The notes under the pieces are model-generated. The model made no database searches, had not been told where the DNA came from, and saw only the letters and a list, made by a program, of their open reading frames with translations. From positions 38,861,823-38,925,822 of the forward strand of contig NC_088873.1 in assembly GCF_032884065.1 (NCBI RefSeq): DNA of 64,000 nucleotides, in the 5' to 3' direction. Positions 47,591-59,970 of the stretch are shown in pieces; the stretch's first letter is position 1; every line of letters starts with the position of its first letter. The DNA is from Artemia franciscana. Lineage: Eukaryota > Arthropoda > Branchiopoda > Anostraca > Artemiidae. The position numbers were made by a program, and so were the translations under genes.

Positions 47591-47989
47591 TATTGAAAAA
47601 AAAAATTGATGGAGATTAGTTTCCTTTACGACCTCTTTGTTAGTTTGCTCAGACAACCAGCACATCATTAAAAAAAAAGAACACAGTGGCAAGACAAAAG
47701 AATAGAATTTGTTTTTTAGAAGATTGTTGCATATCTAACGGGCATACACAGCCTTTTTATGTTGTCTTTAAAAAGAGATTAATGGGCAATTTTCCTAGAT
47801 GATTTACTGCAGTTTAGTACCACAAATTTAATTGGATTGAATACTCCAAAGAACATGATTAAAGGTTTTGCTTTCCATACAGTTATTTTTTTTTTAGTCC
47901 ATTTGGAAACAGCAAAGACACATTTATCAAAACAGGCTATGGCATTGGAAAAATGTCAGTAAAAAAAAAAAAATGCACAAACACAAACT

Positions 47990-48900
47990 GTCTGAGGCTC
48001 ATAAGGATTGAATTACAATGTATAGTCATTATTTATCATCAAAAGCTCAAGGAACAGATACAGCCAAGTTAGGCTAACAAACTGCTGAAAATACTGACAA
48101 AAACAGTAAGCATTCTCAGTAGAGTAGCACTTTTTTGCACATCAGGAAATCAGTTTGTAAGGGTATAGAGAAACCACAAATGATAAAGTTGGAAGCAAAA
48201 ATAAATGAAATTTAATAGAACTTTTTGAGTTACTGAAAGGTGTTTCTAGTGATATTAAATTTGTTTTTGATTGTATTCCAAAAATGACTTACCATACTTA
48301 TATGTTTAAAGATTCTCGAAATGAGGTTTTTCACACTTCTAGGAATAGTTTAGGAAAAGAGTGTTGATGAGATCAATAATTGGGTTTTTACTTTAATTGT
48401 TAACAAAGCCAGCAATGTTAGTACAAAGGGACAGATGTCTATTTGCATCTGAAATACAAACAAAGCAAAAGTGTTTGAACTATGTGTGAGATTTGATGAG
48501 CCTTCTGAGCTAACTGCAAATTTTCTTCTGAAAAATATTAAACTTTTTGAAATAAGCAGTTTTGCAGATCACTACAACATGCTTATAGACCAAAACAATT
48601 CTTTGTTTCTATTTCACTTTGCCTGAACAAAGACTATTGTATTCTAATCTTTCAAAGATTGTACAAATTCTGCTCACTCTCTGTGTAACCAGTGCTATGG
48701 CTGAAAGAAGCTTTGCTATTATGAAGAGAGTAAAAAATTACCTGAGATCCACAATCTCTAAACAATGCTTAAAACATCCTTTGATTTCGTCAATTGACAG
48801 ATAAGGAAGTGAAAAGCTCATAAAGAATCCTGACAAAATCCTAGAATTTGTATCTCTATTAGACACAGAAGCCTACAGTTGTAAATCTGGGCTATGGTAA
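47990..48900 (+). pseudogene. hAT transposase remnant (C-terminal dimerisation domain)
   Basis: The clearest part is 48619-48804, reading IVQILLTLCVTSAMAERSF then MKRVKNYLRSTI, the conserved hAT C-terminal dimerisation motif (l..ll.lPvtsA.aERsFS.lk.iKt.lRstm). Upstream decayed frames (LLKGVSSDIKF; FDEPSELTANFLL) agree with the preceding part of the ZMYM-like hAT group. Multiple stops. No terminal inverted repeats could be paired. Confidence 0.75.
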
Positions 48901-50126
48901 TAACTTTGCAAATCTTGACTAATTAGTAAATCATAACAATATGATCGATCATACAAGTGTTCTTATGAAAGCCAACTTTCATAATTATTATTATTATTTT
49001 TTTTATCACAAAAACACTCATACAGAAAAGTAACTTTTATGCTACTATTTTATGTTGATCAATAACAACAAAACTGTATTTCAATACAACATATCAAACC
49101 TAGATTTGTAAAATCGCGTAAGAAAATTGGAACCCACATCCCATGGTAACCTTGCCCCCTCCCCAGATTATGAGGCCTAAAACCACTACTGACTAGCTGG
49201 TTGATAGTAAAAAAAAGATTGTCCATACACTTTTTTAAATTTTCAGCTCTCTGAACTGAATTCATAGAGCTCAATGAATGGTAGATAGAAAAACAAATTA
49301 AATGTCAGTTTAAACTTGCAATTCAGAGAGACGTGCTGATAGAATTTTAGTCCTGTTTGGTGAAATTTACTAGGTAAAAGAAATGTGTTCAACATTTTCT
49401 TAAAATTCTGTTTGCTGCTAAGATAGTTATGACCAAAGTGCAGGACAGCACTTTGGTTATTTTTCCATTGTAGTACAACAGTTTTTCTCCAAAGTATTGT
49501 TGGGAATAGCCAAGGCTTATTTTAGGGTTCAAGTGCAGAGTTTTTACCTTTTTGCACCACTTTGATCATTTAATTTGAATTTTTATTTAAAATAATTGTA
49601 AACTAACTTCAGAAGTTTTGATTACATGGTTAAAATAACAAATATAGGCAACCAATTAGGCCTTTAATGATTACCCTTTCAGCTTTTATGGTGGGGAAGG
49701 GGCTGCAGCAAGTACACTGTTGGAATCTCCATGATTGAAAATCCTATACAGGAAATTTAAATTGTTGCTTGAACAACAAGGAAAATAATTTTTTTTGCAT
49801 GGGTAGTAGTGATGTGTCCTCTTTTTTAACATTTTTTCTTTCTCCACTGCTAGCAGGTGCTAAAACATTGCAGAGAGCTTTTTAGTGGCTCATTTGAAAG
49901 GTAATTTCTATATCTAATGCTTTTTGTAATTAGTTAAGAATAATATTTAAACAAAATCCATTTTTTTCAGAAACTGCATCTTCATGTACAAAATCATGTT
50001 ATATTGGGTATGATGTTGTATTTGATGGAATCTGCTGCCTGATTCTCTTCAGTTTGTTCTTTACTATAGGCTATCAAGCTTAGAAAAAGTTGAGGTTTTT
50101 TCATGTGTGTGATATATAACATAAAT
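48901..50126. other. No recognisable feature
   Basis: AT-rich sequence; no motif-bearing frame. Confidence 0.4.
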
Positions 50127-50431
50127 TTGATAAATTAAATGAAAACTTACCAAGTTTGAAGTTTGGTTACAATTCTACTCCAAAGAGGGAGCACCAGCAT
50201 AGCTTAGAGTTCAACTGAGATAGGCGTCCCCAATCACATGGATTGACCAAGAATAATACCAGTATTTCAAAGTCCTTGTAGTGTGTGGTGGTTAAGTTCA
50301 TGGTGAAGCACTGAGTTCAACAGGAAGGGAAATTGGGAGGGCAGTTGAACCCTCAGCTATACTGCTGCTCCTTCTTTGGAGTAGAATTACAACCAAACTT
50401 AAAACTTGGTAAGTTTTTATTTAATTTATCA
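50127..50431. repeat. 88-bp imperfect inverted repeat at the DIRS end
   Basis: Left arm (50127-50215) ATAAATTAAATGAAAACTTACC...CAATTCTACTCCAAAGAGG...GTTCAACTG faces right arm (50344-50431) CAGTTGAACC...CTTTGGAGTAGAATTACAACC...GGTAAGTTTTTATTTAATTTAT with about 85 percent identity and a spacer of about 128 bp. Confidence 0.9.
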
Positions 50432-50616
50432 ATTCTACCCCAAAGCCTTAGCTATGCTTTCAATTTAAACTGAAATTTTAAAGCTCAACATCAGCTAAAC
50501 CAGCATTAATAATCAATAATAGCCCTATTTGTAAAAAGAGGCTATTGTATGAAAATTCATTAATAGTAAGGTAGTTCAATACAACACAATGAATACATTC
50601 CAAAGACAGATAATTG

Positions 50617-51300
50617 TCATCCACTTTCTGTTGGTTTGTCATACAACCTTGCAAGTATATTGGCATTTGTCCAGCCTACATATCTTATGGTTTGATCCAC
50701 ATCCACTCGTCTAGCTTTAAGATGACACATTGAGGCAGACCTGGTGCTATGAGCACCATAAACACTGAGATCTATTACTGCAAGAAATAACATTTCTTAG
50801 ATCCACCTGGAAATAGATGACTTGGATGCAGCAATATGAGGCATACATAATGTAAGAAAAATTCGTCATCTCTATTTTGATATTATGTCGTTCTAATATA
50901 GGTAGCTAGATGCATCACCAGACACAGAGAAGACCGAAATTAAACCACTGATTTGAAATTGCATGGTCTCATGGTTTTTAACAACACATTGGTTTGAAAA
51001 CCAATCTTTTCTACCAACCATCTTTGCTATGTGTCATATTACTAAGTGACAAACTGGCCTAAATCTGAACTCTTTCACAAGCTGATAAAACCAATGAAAC
51101 TGCTAATTTTTGTGCAAGTGTCTTTGGTTGAAGATTTTCTGTATATGAAGCTGGGAATCTAAAAAAAACGCCAATGCGCGTTTTACATCCCAAATTCTAG
51201 AAAGCTTTGGAAGACTAGGCCTTCTACTAAGGACTCTTCTCAAAAAATTCTTGTTATCTGATTACTGCCTAACTGAAGGCTTGGTAAAATTGTGGATAAA
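50617..51300 (-). pseudogene. DIRS tyrosine recombinase
   Basis: The C-terminal part is open on the minus strand to the stop at 50617-50619: GAHSTRSASM, then VDVDQTIRYVGWTNANILA and RLYDKPTESG. These give catalytic box II H-x-x-R, the Trp that replaces the second His, and the nucleophile Tyr, all in register with DIRS recombinases. Further upstream (about 51170-51240) SRRPSLPKLSRIWDVKRAL matches the RP.lP.y...WDv..vl motif that begins the DIRS recombinase domain. The first catalytic Arg lies in a frame-shifted stretch and was not identified. Confidence 0.8.
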
Positions 51301-51744
51301 GCACTGCTTGCAGTATATTGATAGCACTATATCCAACGCCTGAGTGAAAAAGCTCTGCAAGAAGGGTCAAGGTCTTCAGTAGAGTCGCCTTCAAGGGCTG
51401 GATCTCGTTTCTTTCAGAAAAGCCAATCCTTTTCTAATGTAAACCATTTACTGGTGCTTAGTCGAATCCTGCCATCCATCCATGATAATATCAACTATGG
51501 AACAAAAATGTCCTTGGTGGTAAAAACCTTGCTGGACACAACACAAACCACTAGGCATAACATCTTGAACTATGGAAGGTGCAAGGTCTTTTTCTGTTGA
51601 AGAGACATAATAAAAATATCATCTGGTAGAAGTATGGGACTTTCTACTAAAAGGCTTTGTAGGAGGGAATATTAAATTTATGTGGTCCAGTTTTTAAAGA
51701 TCAAAGTACCAGTTGCCTGATCTGTTTCTACCTTCTGAAGGCCT

Positions 51745-52220
51745 TCAGAAGCAAACTAGAGGGGGTAATGCATGGAAGAAATGAGGCTTCCAACTTGTTG
51801 TAATTGCATCTTCAAAAATCATTCTGAATTTAGTTTCCAAGAAACAAACTGTTTCATCTAAAAATGTCAACTTGTTGCAAAGAAACAAATGTTTATTGAC
51901 TGAGATACCAAAAAGTTCAAAATTTTTAAATATTCCAGAATTTCCATTCTTTTTCATTATCAAATTTTCGTGATGCTTCATCTGTAATATTAGGCACTCA
52001 AGGCATATATTGTGCAGAATCCACCCTTTGTCCTGCAAAATTAACTGCCAGACCTTATTTGCAAAATAATTACAAAACTCAGATTTTGGTCAGCTCTTTT
52101 TGTTTATGTAAGCTATTGTGGTTGTATTGTCTGAACACAGCAGGAATGCATGCCTTTGCTATCCCAAGCAAAGCTTTTTAACCCCAGATAAACAGCTTTT
52201 GTTCCTGAAACGTTGATGTC
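51745..52220 (-). pseudogene. DIRS RNase H and connection domain
   Basis: Minus frames give SGTKAVYLGLKSFAWDSKG then FLLCSDNTTTIAYINKK (usual v.SDNtt.vaYiNkqG; catalytic Asp in SDN) near 52110-52220. Next come a W.l...i frame 51745-52038 (GWILHNICLECLILQMKHHENL), matching the EW.L....f..i...wG.p.vDlFAsr segment that follows RNase H in DIRS elements. Frame shifts separate the pieces. Confidence 0.7.
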
Positions 52221-53298
52221 AAATCCCTTTTCCTCTGAGGATTATTTACCTGTGGCCGTTTTCATGGAATCTTCTTCCACAATACCCAGCCTAGTTTTGA
52301 TTTATCACTGCACAAATATTTGTTAACTGATCTAGGCTCAATTGCTTTAGAGAGTTATTGGCAATATCCAATACCATTTTAGTTCTGAACCTACATTGGA
52401 TGTTAGTCTTAGCTTTGCCACAAAATTGTCCTGCACATGTTTTTGTGCTTGAGCAGTCAATGCCTCCACTTTTTGGTAAAATAAAGGCCCTAATTGCTGC
52501 AATAGTTTTGATGGGGACCTTGTTCTGCCAGGGGCGATGACAGTAGGCCCCTCCCTTGCACGTTTTTGGTCTTCCAAATGATTTTTCCAAATCCACCATG
52601 GATTTGGCTTTGGATATTGTTTTGGCAACATCCTTGCCAAAAACTTACTCCATCACTTTGACTTCAGGAGCACATAAAGCTGATGCTACCATGGGATCTG
52701 GAATCACTTCAAATATCATCGCAAGACGTCTTTTCTAGACTGAGATCATAATCGATGAGACCAAGCATATGAACTGTGTCTGTTAGGATTAAATCCTTTT
52801 CTTTGATATTATATATTTGCTGCCTCTAAACATAAAAGGTTGAATGAACAATAGTCCACTGCATTCATAGTCCCTTAGCATCCCTCTGTTTAGCCTGTGA
52901 TGAGAAGAAAGCCGAAATTTTACTGCATACCTTGGGGACAACTTTTTGTCAGTATTTGCAGGCCTGGGGTGGCACTCAAATAAATCCTCCTGCATCCCTA
53001 TTTCCAGAGGCTCAGAGAAAGCTCTGTTTGTAACTTTGACAAGTTTTTATGGATCGTGGGACCTTCCTTGGTACCAAAACGTTCTTCAGAAACCTTTTTA
53101 AATAGAGTGTTATTTGACGTCTTTCAATCATTTGCCTTTATGCTTCTTTTACAGGTCTTCTGCTTTCTATCATTTCTTTGGTCATGAATTTCTTATGGGA
53201 CACACAGAGCCAGTTCTGGTGGTTTTAGAACCTATTTGTGGGCTCTGAGAGCTAGATTTTGCATTTCTAGAACTAATTTTTGGGCTCTGAGAGCCATA

Positions 53299-53670
53299 TT
53301 AGACACAAGTTTGAAACTCAGGGCTCTGAGAGCCATAATTTGTTCTTTGATCACTATCCACTGCTGGGAAGGCTGAAACAAGAATGCCTAGAATTTTGGC
53401 CAATTCTTGAATTGTAGTTGATACTTGACTAAGAATTTTTGAAACCACATCCCAAACCTTTTGAATTCTTTCTATAGGAAAATCTACACTTTGTGAATCT
53501 AGCAGAAAACCCAGAAATTCTGTTTGTTGCCTTGAAATAAGAACTGACTTTTCCGACTGAATCACAAACCTCAATTCAGACAGTAATTTCACTGTTTCGT
53601 GAATGTTATTTTCACATTCTAAAAATAACCTTGCCAAAAAAGCTAAACTATCTATGGTAACAACAGACAA
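53299..53670 (-). pseudogene. DIRS reverse transcriptase, C-terminal half
   Basis: The frame carries LSELRFVIQSEKSVLISRQQ, then TEFLGFLLDSQSVDFPIER, and IQELAKILGILVSAFPAV. In DIRS reverse transcriptases the corresponding strings are LGFviN..KSvl.P.q.ieFLGf.ids and ire.akliG.lvs.fPAv. The catalytic RT motifs expected further upstream are lost. Just after the frame a short palindromic word GGCTCTGAGAGCC is repeated (53241, 53283, 53322). Confidence 0.8.
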
Positions 53671-54350
53671 ATACCCATTTCGTCAGAGTTGGAAAAAATG
53701 GGTTTCATGAGTTTTGTAAGAGCACTTGGGAATCCTGACAACCAATTTGCCATACATGTGTAAACCTAGCAACAATCTACTTCAAGCAATGCCACTTTTG
53801 ATCATCAAGATCAACAAGATACGAATAATAAAACTTTTGAAAAGTGAAACTTTTGTTCTTTGTTTTCAAAGCTTTCAATGGTGTTTTCTCAAATTCAATC
53901 TTATGGTCTGAAGCTACAATATTCATAATATTCAAATCAGTGGTTATTGACTGCCTTTTCTAGACAAACTTACTAATTTTCTCCTTTAAAATTATCTACC
54001 AGCTGTTGCAACTGGCTACTGAAATTTACAACAAAATCATAAAAATCAAGGGCAGGGTATGCTAAATGCTCCACACCAGCTATTTGCGATCCCATTTCTG
54101 AAAACTCTAGAGTTTGGGCCTTTCTTGAAGGTCCTGGCCCTGCCTGAATGAGCGCGATATTGCCTTCTATAGTTCTCACAATCATAATCGTCATCCATGA
54201 AATTGTCCAACAATTCAATCACTGTCTCATCATAACACAGTAGAAGTAACGTATATACTAAAACTCTGCATTGCAATTACTCAGTAGTTAGTTTGGTGTT
54301 AATTCAATCAAACATCAACTGGTATTACTCTTGGTCAATCCAGTGTAGTA

Positions 54351-55209
54351 GAATGTTAAATAAAGTTTTATTACGGGCAAGTGTGAGTACAATTCTGTTT
54401 ATGTGGAAAGTCCTATAATTTCAGTAGGAGTCCAGAAGGCTAAGTGAGTGAAAACAGTACTCATGTAGTCATATATGCCTTTCAGGATTTCCAAGAACTT
54501 CTGGAAGTTTGGATGTTGGCAGCTAATGGAGCTCTCTGCATAATTATTAGTTATTACTTTGTAGAATTATTAATCCTACATCTACAATGCTGTAGATGCA
54601 GGAAAAATGAACCTCAAACCTTGGTCTAAAAGTAACTTATTTTGGAATGTCATATCCCATTCCCAAACAAAAAATATGAAACTCATAAAAACTATTATCA
54701 AAGGCAGAGGTACCAAGGGAGTGCACACTCCCTTTGTTCTTGTTTTTTTTTATTATTATTATTATCCAAATTATGGTCCAATCTTATCTAGAGCCTTTTT
54801 GAAGTCCTTTGTTTCATGTCAGTAAAGAATTACTTTAGGAATTACATCTTGTGACATAGGTGCAGATAGGTCGGACCATTTGGGTTGAATCCTTAGCAGA
54901 CCCTTAATTCATCGCTAAACAAAATTGAAAAAATAAAGTGCCACCTGTGAAGTACCAAACTCTATTTTTCCCACATTTTAGCAGTTGCTGACAAATTACA
55001 TTAATCCGTTTTATTTATATTTTTCACTTATTTATTAGCATTTGCTGTAGTTTTACTCTTGGTTTTATCTGATATTTCTAACTTTTGTAATCCCACTGCC
55101 TTTTAATTCTTTTTATTTCTGGCTTTCTTCTTGTCAAACTGAGAGGAAAGTTGAACGTTCCCCTATGTGCAAGTGTGTACTTTGACATTTTCAGGTTGTT
55201 TTTTTTCAG
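54351..55209. other. Intergenic/intronic sequence upstream of the Tgs1 exon
   Basis: No exon could be fixed. An upstream Tgs1 exon with the start codon should exist here or further left. A (TTA)n tract lies near 54750. Confidence 0.35.
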
Positions 55210-55941
55210 GAGCAAATCCCCAAACAAAAAGCCAAAAATTACTGATTACTCTGAAGAAAATATAGAGCTTCAGGAAACTATTGACCTTGGAAGTTCCTGG
55301 CTGGAATTTTGGAATATAAATGGCGAAAAGCTAATCTTGGATTCTTGGACTTCTCTATATAAAGATTATGTTATTAGTGATAACACATCAAGCCAGGATA
55401 TCTCATGTACTTTAGACACAGTACCTGCTATTGAAAACAGTTCAGCTGATTGGGAATCTCTCTGGGAGACACATTGTAACGAAATATACTTTAAGTATTG
55501 TGATCTATTTTATAGTGGGCAGATATCTAATATTGATGGTGAGACAAGTTTAAGCATTAATTATGACAACTGTAAAGTTTCTTCAGATAAAACACTCGAA
55601 ACCAGTGAAGATTTGCCTATTGCAGATTCTGTAGATTATCAAGTAGTTAATTTAATTGATAACTTACAGATCAAGGATGAGTGTCTCAGTTTGGTGACTG
55701 ATGAACTTGAATCGAAAAAAGAATCAGACAAACCAGAGAAGATTCCTAGCGGAGGTGAAATTGTGGAAAACGCGTTTATTGAAGAGGTAGATGTTGAAGC
55801 AAATAATGAGCTTACAGTTGGCTGTATAGGAGAAACGCTAGTGAGTACAAAGGACGTAAAAGAAAGTTTTTCTGATACTTTTGACACAAAAGAGCCAAGT
55901 GAGATGAAACGAAAAAGATTTACGAAAAAAAAGAAGCCTAG
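55210..55941 (+). CDS. Tgs1: Trimethylguanosine synthase-like, internal exon
   Basis: A 732-nt exon between acceptor GTTTTTTTTCAG (55209) and donor CTAG/GTGAG (55942). It encodes SKSPNKKPKI, then SWLEFWNINGEKLILDSW with YKDYV, then DWESLWETHCNEIYFKYC. This paired pattern (W..fWn.nGe.L...SW...Y, followed by W...w......Y.ky...F) is the N-terminal part of trimethylguanosine synthase, the enzyme that hypermethylates snRNA/snoRNA caps. The rest is acidic, Ser/Glu-rich linker ending in a basic KRKRFTKKKK cluster that could be a nuclear localisation signal. The methyltransferase domain itself is not in the window. The in-frame ATG at 55151 lies in probable intron, so I prefer the spliced start. Confidence 0.75.
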
Positions 55942-58900
55942 GTGAGTTAGTTTTTTTGTCATTCACTAATGTTCCCTGTTGATTTCAACTAAAAAAGATA
56001 AAAATTGAGGAAGTCAAAGCACTTGACTCCTTAAAGCCCTGCTGAAGAAATTTGGGTATCAATATAATAGAAGGACATAAATAGTTTAAGATATTTTTGA
56101 ACATGTTTGAGTTTTTTTGCTAATTTAAGATTGTGTTTAAATTTTATTTTATATTTGTCATTTGAAAATGTTTATAGTTTGAATGTGAGTTTGCGTTTTT
56201 TGCTGCTTTGACTTTATGATATTATATCAGTGATTGTGGTCACTTTTAAATAATACTGCCTATAAAGGAAAAATTTGGCCCAAAAGCTAAATTGATATTA
56301 TTATTTTTTTTTGGTTTGCCAAACATTGAGATGTAGAATACAGTAAGTTATTGTGACAAAACCTGAAATGATTTAAGTGTGCTTGAAAGTATAAGGGAAT
56401 AGATGCCCTTCTGTAAGGTCAAAAAAAAACATTAAAAAATAATTGCTTCGTAATATTCAGTATAAGTACAGCAATAGTTTTCTTCACCTGAAAAAATATC
56501 CATAGGCTTAACCCCCTCTCACAAATAATTCCTTGAAGTTCCTTCTGCCTTGAATCATTTCTTTTACAGACATTAAGACAAAATATTCAAACAAGATCAT
56601 ATTTTAAATAACAGCAGAACCATCAAAAAGAGAATATGTATTCCCTAACTTTTTCAATTATGAGAGTTTTTCTTCATATTCATTTTGGGGCAGGGGGACA
56701 ATTTACTCTGTAATTTCTTTTCTTTTGAATATTCTTTTTTATGGCACTTGGTATTAACCAAGTGACATATAGCAATCGCAAATTCTGTTGGTCTGTTGGT
56801 CCTGGTTTTGCTACTTTAGGCACTTCCAGGTAAGCTAGGACAATGAAATTTGGCAGGCGTATCAGGGACCGGACCAGATTAAATTAGAAATAGTCGTTTT
56901 CCTGATTTGACCATCTGGGGGGGGGGGGTGGGGAGTGGGGGGCCTGTTAATTCTAAAAAATTAGAAAAATGAGGTATTTTTAACTTACGAACAGGTGATC
57001 AGATCTCAATGAAATTTGATATTTAGAAGTATATCGTGTCTCAGAGCTCTTATTTTAAATCCCGGACAGATCTGATGACATTGGGGGGTGAGTTGGGAGG
57101 GGGAAACCTAAAACTTGGAAAACACTTAAGAGTGGAGGGATCGGGATGAAACGTGGTGGGAAAAATAAGCACAAGTCCTAGATACATTATTGACATAACC
57201 GGAACGGATCCGCTCTCTTTGGGATAGTTGGGGGGGGGGGGCTAATTCTGAAAAATTAGAAAAAATGAGGTATTTTTAACTTACGAACGGGTGATTGGAT
57301 CTCAATGAAATTTGATATTTAGAGGGATAACGTGCCTCAGAGCTCTTATTTTAAATCCCGACCGGATCTGGTGACATTGGGGGCAGTTTGGGGTGGGGGA
57401 ACCTAAAATCATGGAAAACGCTTAGATTGGAGGGATCGGGATGAAACTTGGTGGGGAAAATAAGCAGAAGTCTTAGATACATGATTTACATAATTGGAAC
57501 GGATCCGCTCTATTGGGGGGTGGGGTTAATTCAGAAAAATTAGAAAATATGACGAATTTTTAAGTTACGAAGGAGTGATCGGATCTTCATGAAACTTCAT
57601 ATTTAGAAGCACCTCGTGACTCAGATCTGTTATTTTAAATCTCAACCGGATCCAGCGTAATTGGGGGGGGGGCAGTTGAGGGGAACCGGAAATCTTAGAA
57701 AATACTTAAAGCGGTGAGATCAGGATGAAACTGGATGGGAAGAATAAAGACCTGTCTAAGACACGTGACTGACATAATCGGACCGGATCTGCTCTCTTTG
57801 GTGGAGTTGGGGGGGGGGGTAATTTGGAAAAATAAGGTATTTGTAACTTACGAAAGGGTGACCAGATCTTAATGAAATTTGATATTTAGAAGGGTCTTGC
57901 GCTTTAAAGCTCTAATTTTAAATTCCGACCAGATCCTCTGACATTGGGGGGAGTTGGAGGGGAAACCGGAATTCTTGGAAAACGTGAAAATTGGGGTATT
58001 TTTATTTTACGAAGAGATCGGATTTTAACGAAATTTGATATTTAGAAGGAATCCATGTCTCATAGCTCTTATTTCAAATCCCAACCAGATCTTTTGACAT
58101 TGGGGGGAGTTGGAGGGGGAAATCTTGGAAAACACTTGGAGTGGAGGAATCGGGATGAAGCTTGGTGGATAGAATAAGCAAATGTCCTTGATACGTCATT
58201 GACGGAACCGTACTGGATTCGCTCTCTTTGGGGGATTTAGGGGGAGGGGTTCAGTGATTTGGCGAGTTTGGTGCTTTTGGACGTGCTAGGACGATGAAAA
58301 TTGGTAGGCGTGTCAGGGAGATGCACAAATTGACTTGATTACGTCGTTTTCACAGATCCGACCATCTGGGGGGCTAAAGGGAGAGGAAAAATTAGAAAAA
58401 ATTAGGTATTTATAACATACGAGTGGGTGATCGGATCTTAATAAATTTTGATATTTAGAAGGACATCGTGACTCAGAGCTCTTATTTTAGATCCTGACCG
58501 GTATTAAGCCTCTTATTTTCCTTTTAAATCAATCTATTGATTCATAGAATTTTGCTAGAGCTCATACCATATGATCTCATGGCTCTTAGCTCTTCTTGCC
58601 TCGTCACAAGTGCCTTATGAGCCCTTAGCTCTTGTTGAGACTAATCATCAAATAAAAAAGACCAGATCATACGTCGCAACATGCTGCCTGTTTTTTGGCC
58701 ATAGTGAGATTCCCAATAGAGATTTTTTCTATCTGAAATATGTAGGCTACATGCTATTTTTGTCAAGAAGATGCCAAAGTGCCAATGAATTGTTGACTCT
58801 GGCTAGTATACACCAGTGTATTATACTTTGGATTAAGTAATAATTTCAGAAGCTTTTTGCTATTTTTCACCAAGATGTGCGAGCAGGAGGGAGTGTCTCA

Positions 58901-59970
58901 ATTTGGCACTAGTGCCAGTTGAAAGGCCAAGATGCTAGTCTATCTTGAGATGGGGATAAAGTTTACTTAGTAGTTGCATTCTTATTGTAGGTTGAGACTG
59001 GCCAAAAATAAGAATCTCACTCTAAGATATATTAAGTGCAATTAAGCACAATCAAATGTTTTCGGTTCATGAAAATGTATAGCAAAAGTTCAAAATATAT
59101 TCACTATAATTAAACTAAAAAGGGTCCAGTCCATACATCTAAATGTGTGTCTCATTGCAAAATTCTCCTGTAATATTTGATACCAATATTATAGAGATCT
59201 GGTGACAATGTACTTCCTTGTTGAATACCAAGGGTCATATAATTATGGTAGAGGATAAGCATTTCGAAAATACTAAAAAGCACTTTTTTCAGATTGCAAT
59301 TTAAACAAGGTGCAAAATGTCCATCTTTCTGCTAAGAGTGGGGTTTGGGGTGGGTTGAAAAAGGAGGTGTTCGAAAGTCATCTGTCCCAATAATGTTTGC
59401 CAATATTTCAGGTTGAATAGCCTTGGGTGATTCAGGTTCAAACCAGAAGAAACCTTGCTACTTTTCTGGTAAAAAGTTGGGAGTGGGAGGAAAATCAAGG
59501 GGTGGTGGTATATCAATATGGCTAATTTTTGCCTCCATTTGTACAGATTGGAAATCCTTGCATAATTCTATTTTGGACAAAATGCAACACCTGTATTTTT
59601 CTATGAACCACCATTTCCGGTTGACGCTTCTACAACAAAATTTGGAGACCACTCCGCCAAAAGAAATCAGGTCGCATCCAAACGTCCAAACCACACTTTG
59701 GAGATCATTGCTCAATTTACATCAAATTTTTGTTAAAATCTGACTGCTTAATATAGTGTATGTCCCAATTATCAGAATTTATTCTTTGCTGTCTTAGTTT
59801 TCATAGAGGTTGATTTGGCTCTGGACCTAAGAATATCCTTAGTTGGATGTTAGTTTTTCCTTCCCATCAGTTTATATTTATGTCTGACTATATTTCTTTT
59901 AACTTTCTATATTTTTTTTATACGGTTATGTTCATAGTGTATTTCGTGATTGTAAATGATGATTTTCCAG
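55942..59970 (+). other. Tgs1: Tgs1-like intron with R4 tandem array
   Basis: A 4.0-kb intron defined by GTGAG at 55942 and TTTTCCAG at 59970, with matching phases on both sides. It contains the R4 tandem family (56780-58680) and otherwise AT-rich sequence. At 59300-59740 overlapping frames on both strands show no recognised similarity. Confidence 0.6.
56780..58680. repeat. R4 tandem array (unit about 290 bp) with terminal GAGCTC-rich tail
   Basis: Units contain GATGAAACTTGGTGGGAAAA, ACATAACCGGAACGGATCCGCTCTC, a G-run, TTAATTCTGAAAAATTAG, TGAGGTATTTTTAACTTACG, GATCGGATCTxAATGAAATTTG and CAGAGCTCTTATTTTAAATCCC. The GGATCCGCTCTC landmark recurs near 57205, 57500, 57785 and 58215. The block ends in TAGAGCTCATACCATATGATCTCATGG and CTCTTAGCTCTTG, which looks like a defined 3' terminus. 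Open frames through it (for example 58571-58840) are incidental. Confidence 0.85.

Larger units (their letters stand above)
50127..54350 (-). mobile_element. DIRS-like tyrosine-recombinase retrotransposon, decayed
   Basis: On the minus strand the order of domains is: a possible gag (about 54046-54276), reverse transcriptase (53299-53670), RNase H (about 52100-52220), a connecting domain (51745-52038) and tyrosine recombinase (50617-51300). This is the DIRS order. The 50.1-kb end has an 88-bp inverted repeat. The segment ACTGGTATTA.TCTTGGTCAATCCA occurs inverted at both ends (about 50235-50260 and 54312-54337), as expected for DIRS inverted terminal sequences. Frameshifts in every domain show it is inactive. 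Confidence 0.8.

Noticed and set aside
58571-58840. 89-codon plus-strand frame
   Set aside because: Its first part is the R4 tail and the remainder has no recognisable motif.
59301-59743. Overlapping frames on both strands (71-106 codons)
   Set aside because: Neither frame shows a recognisable domain, splice context or family pattern; one must be a shadow and possibly both are.
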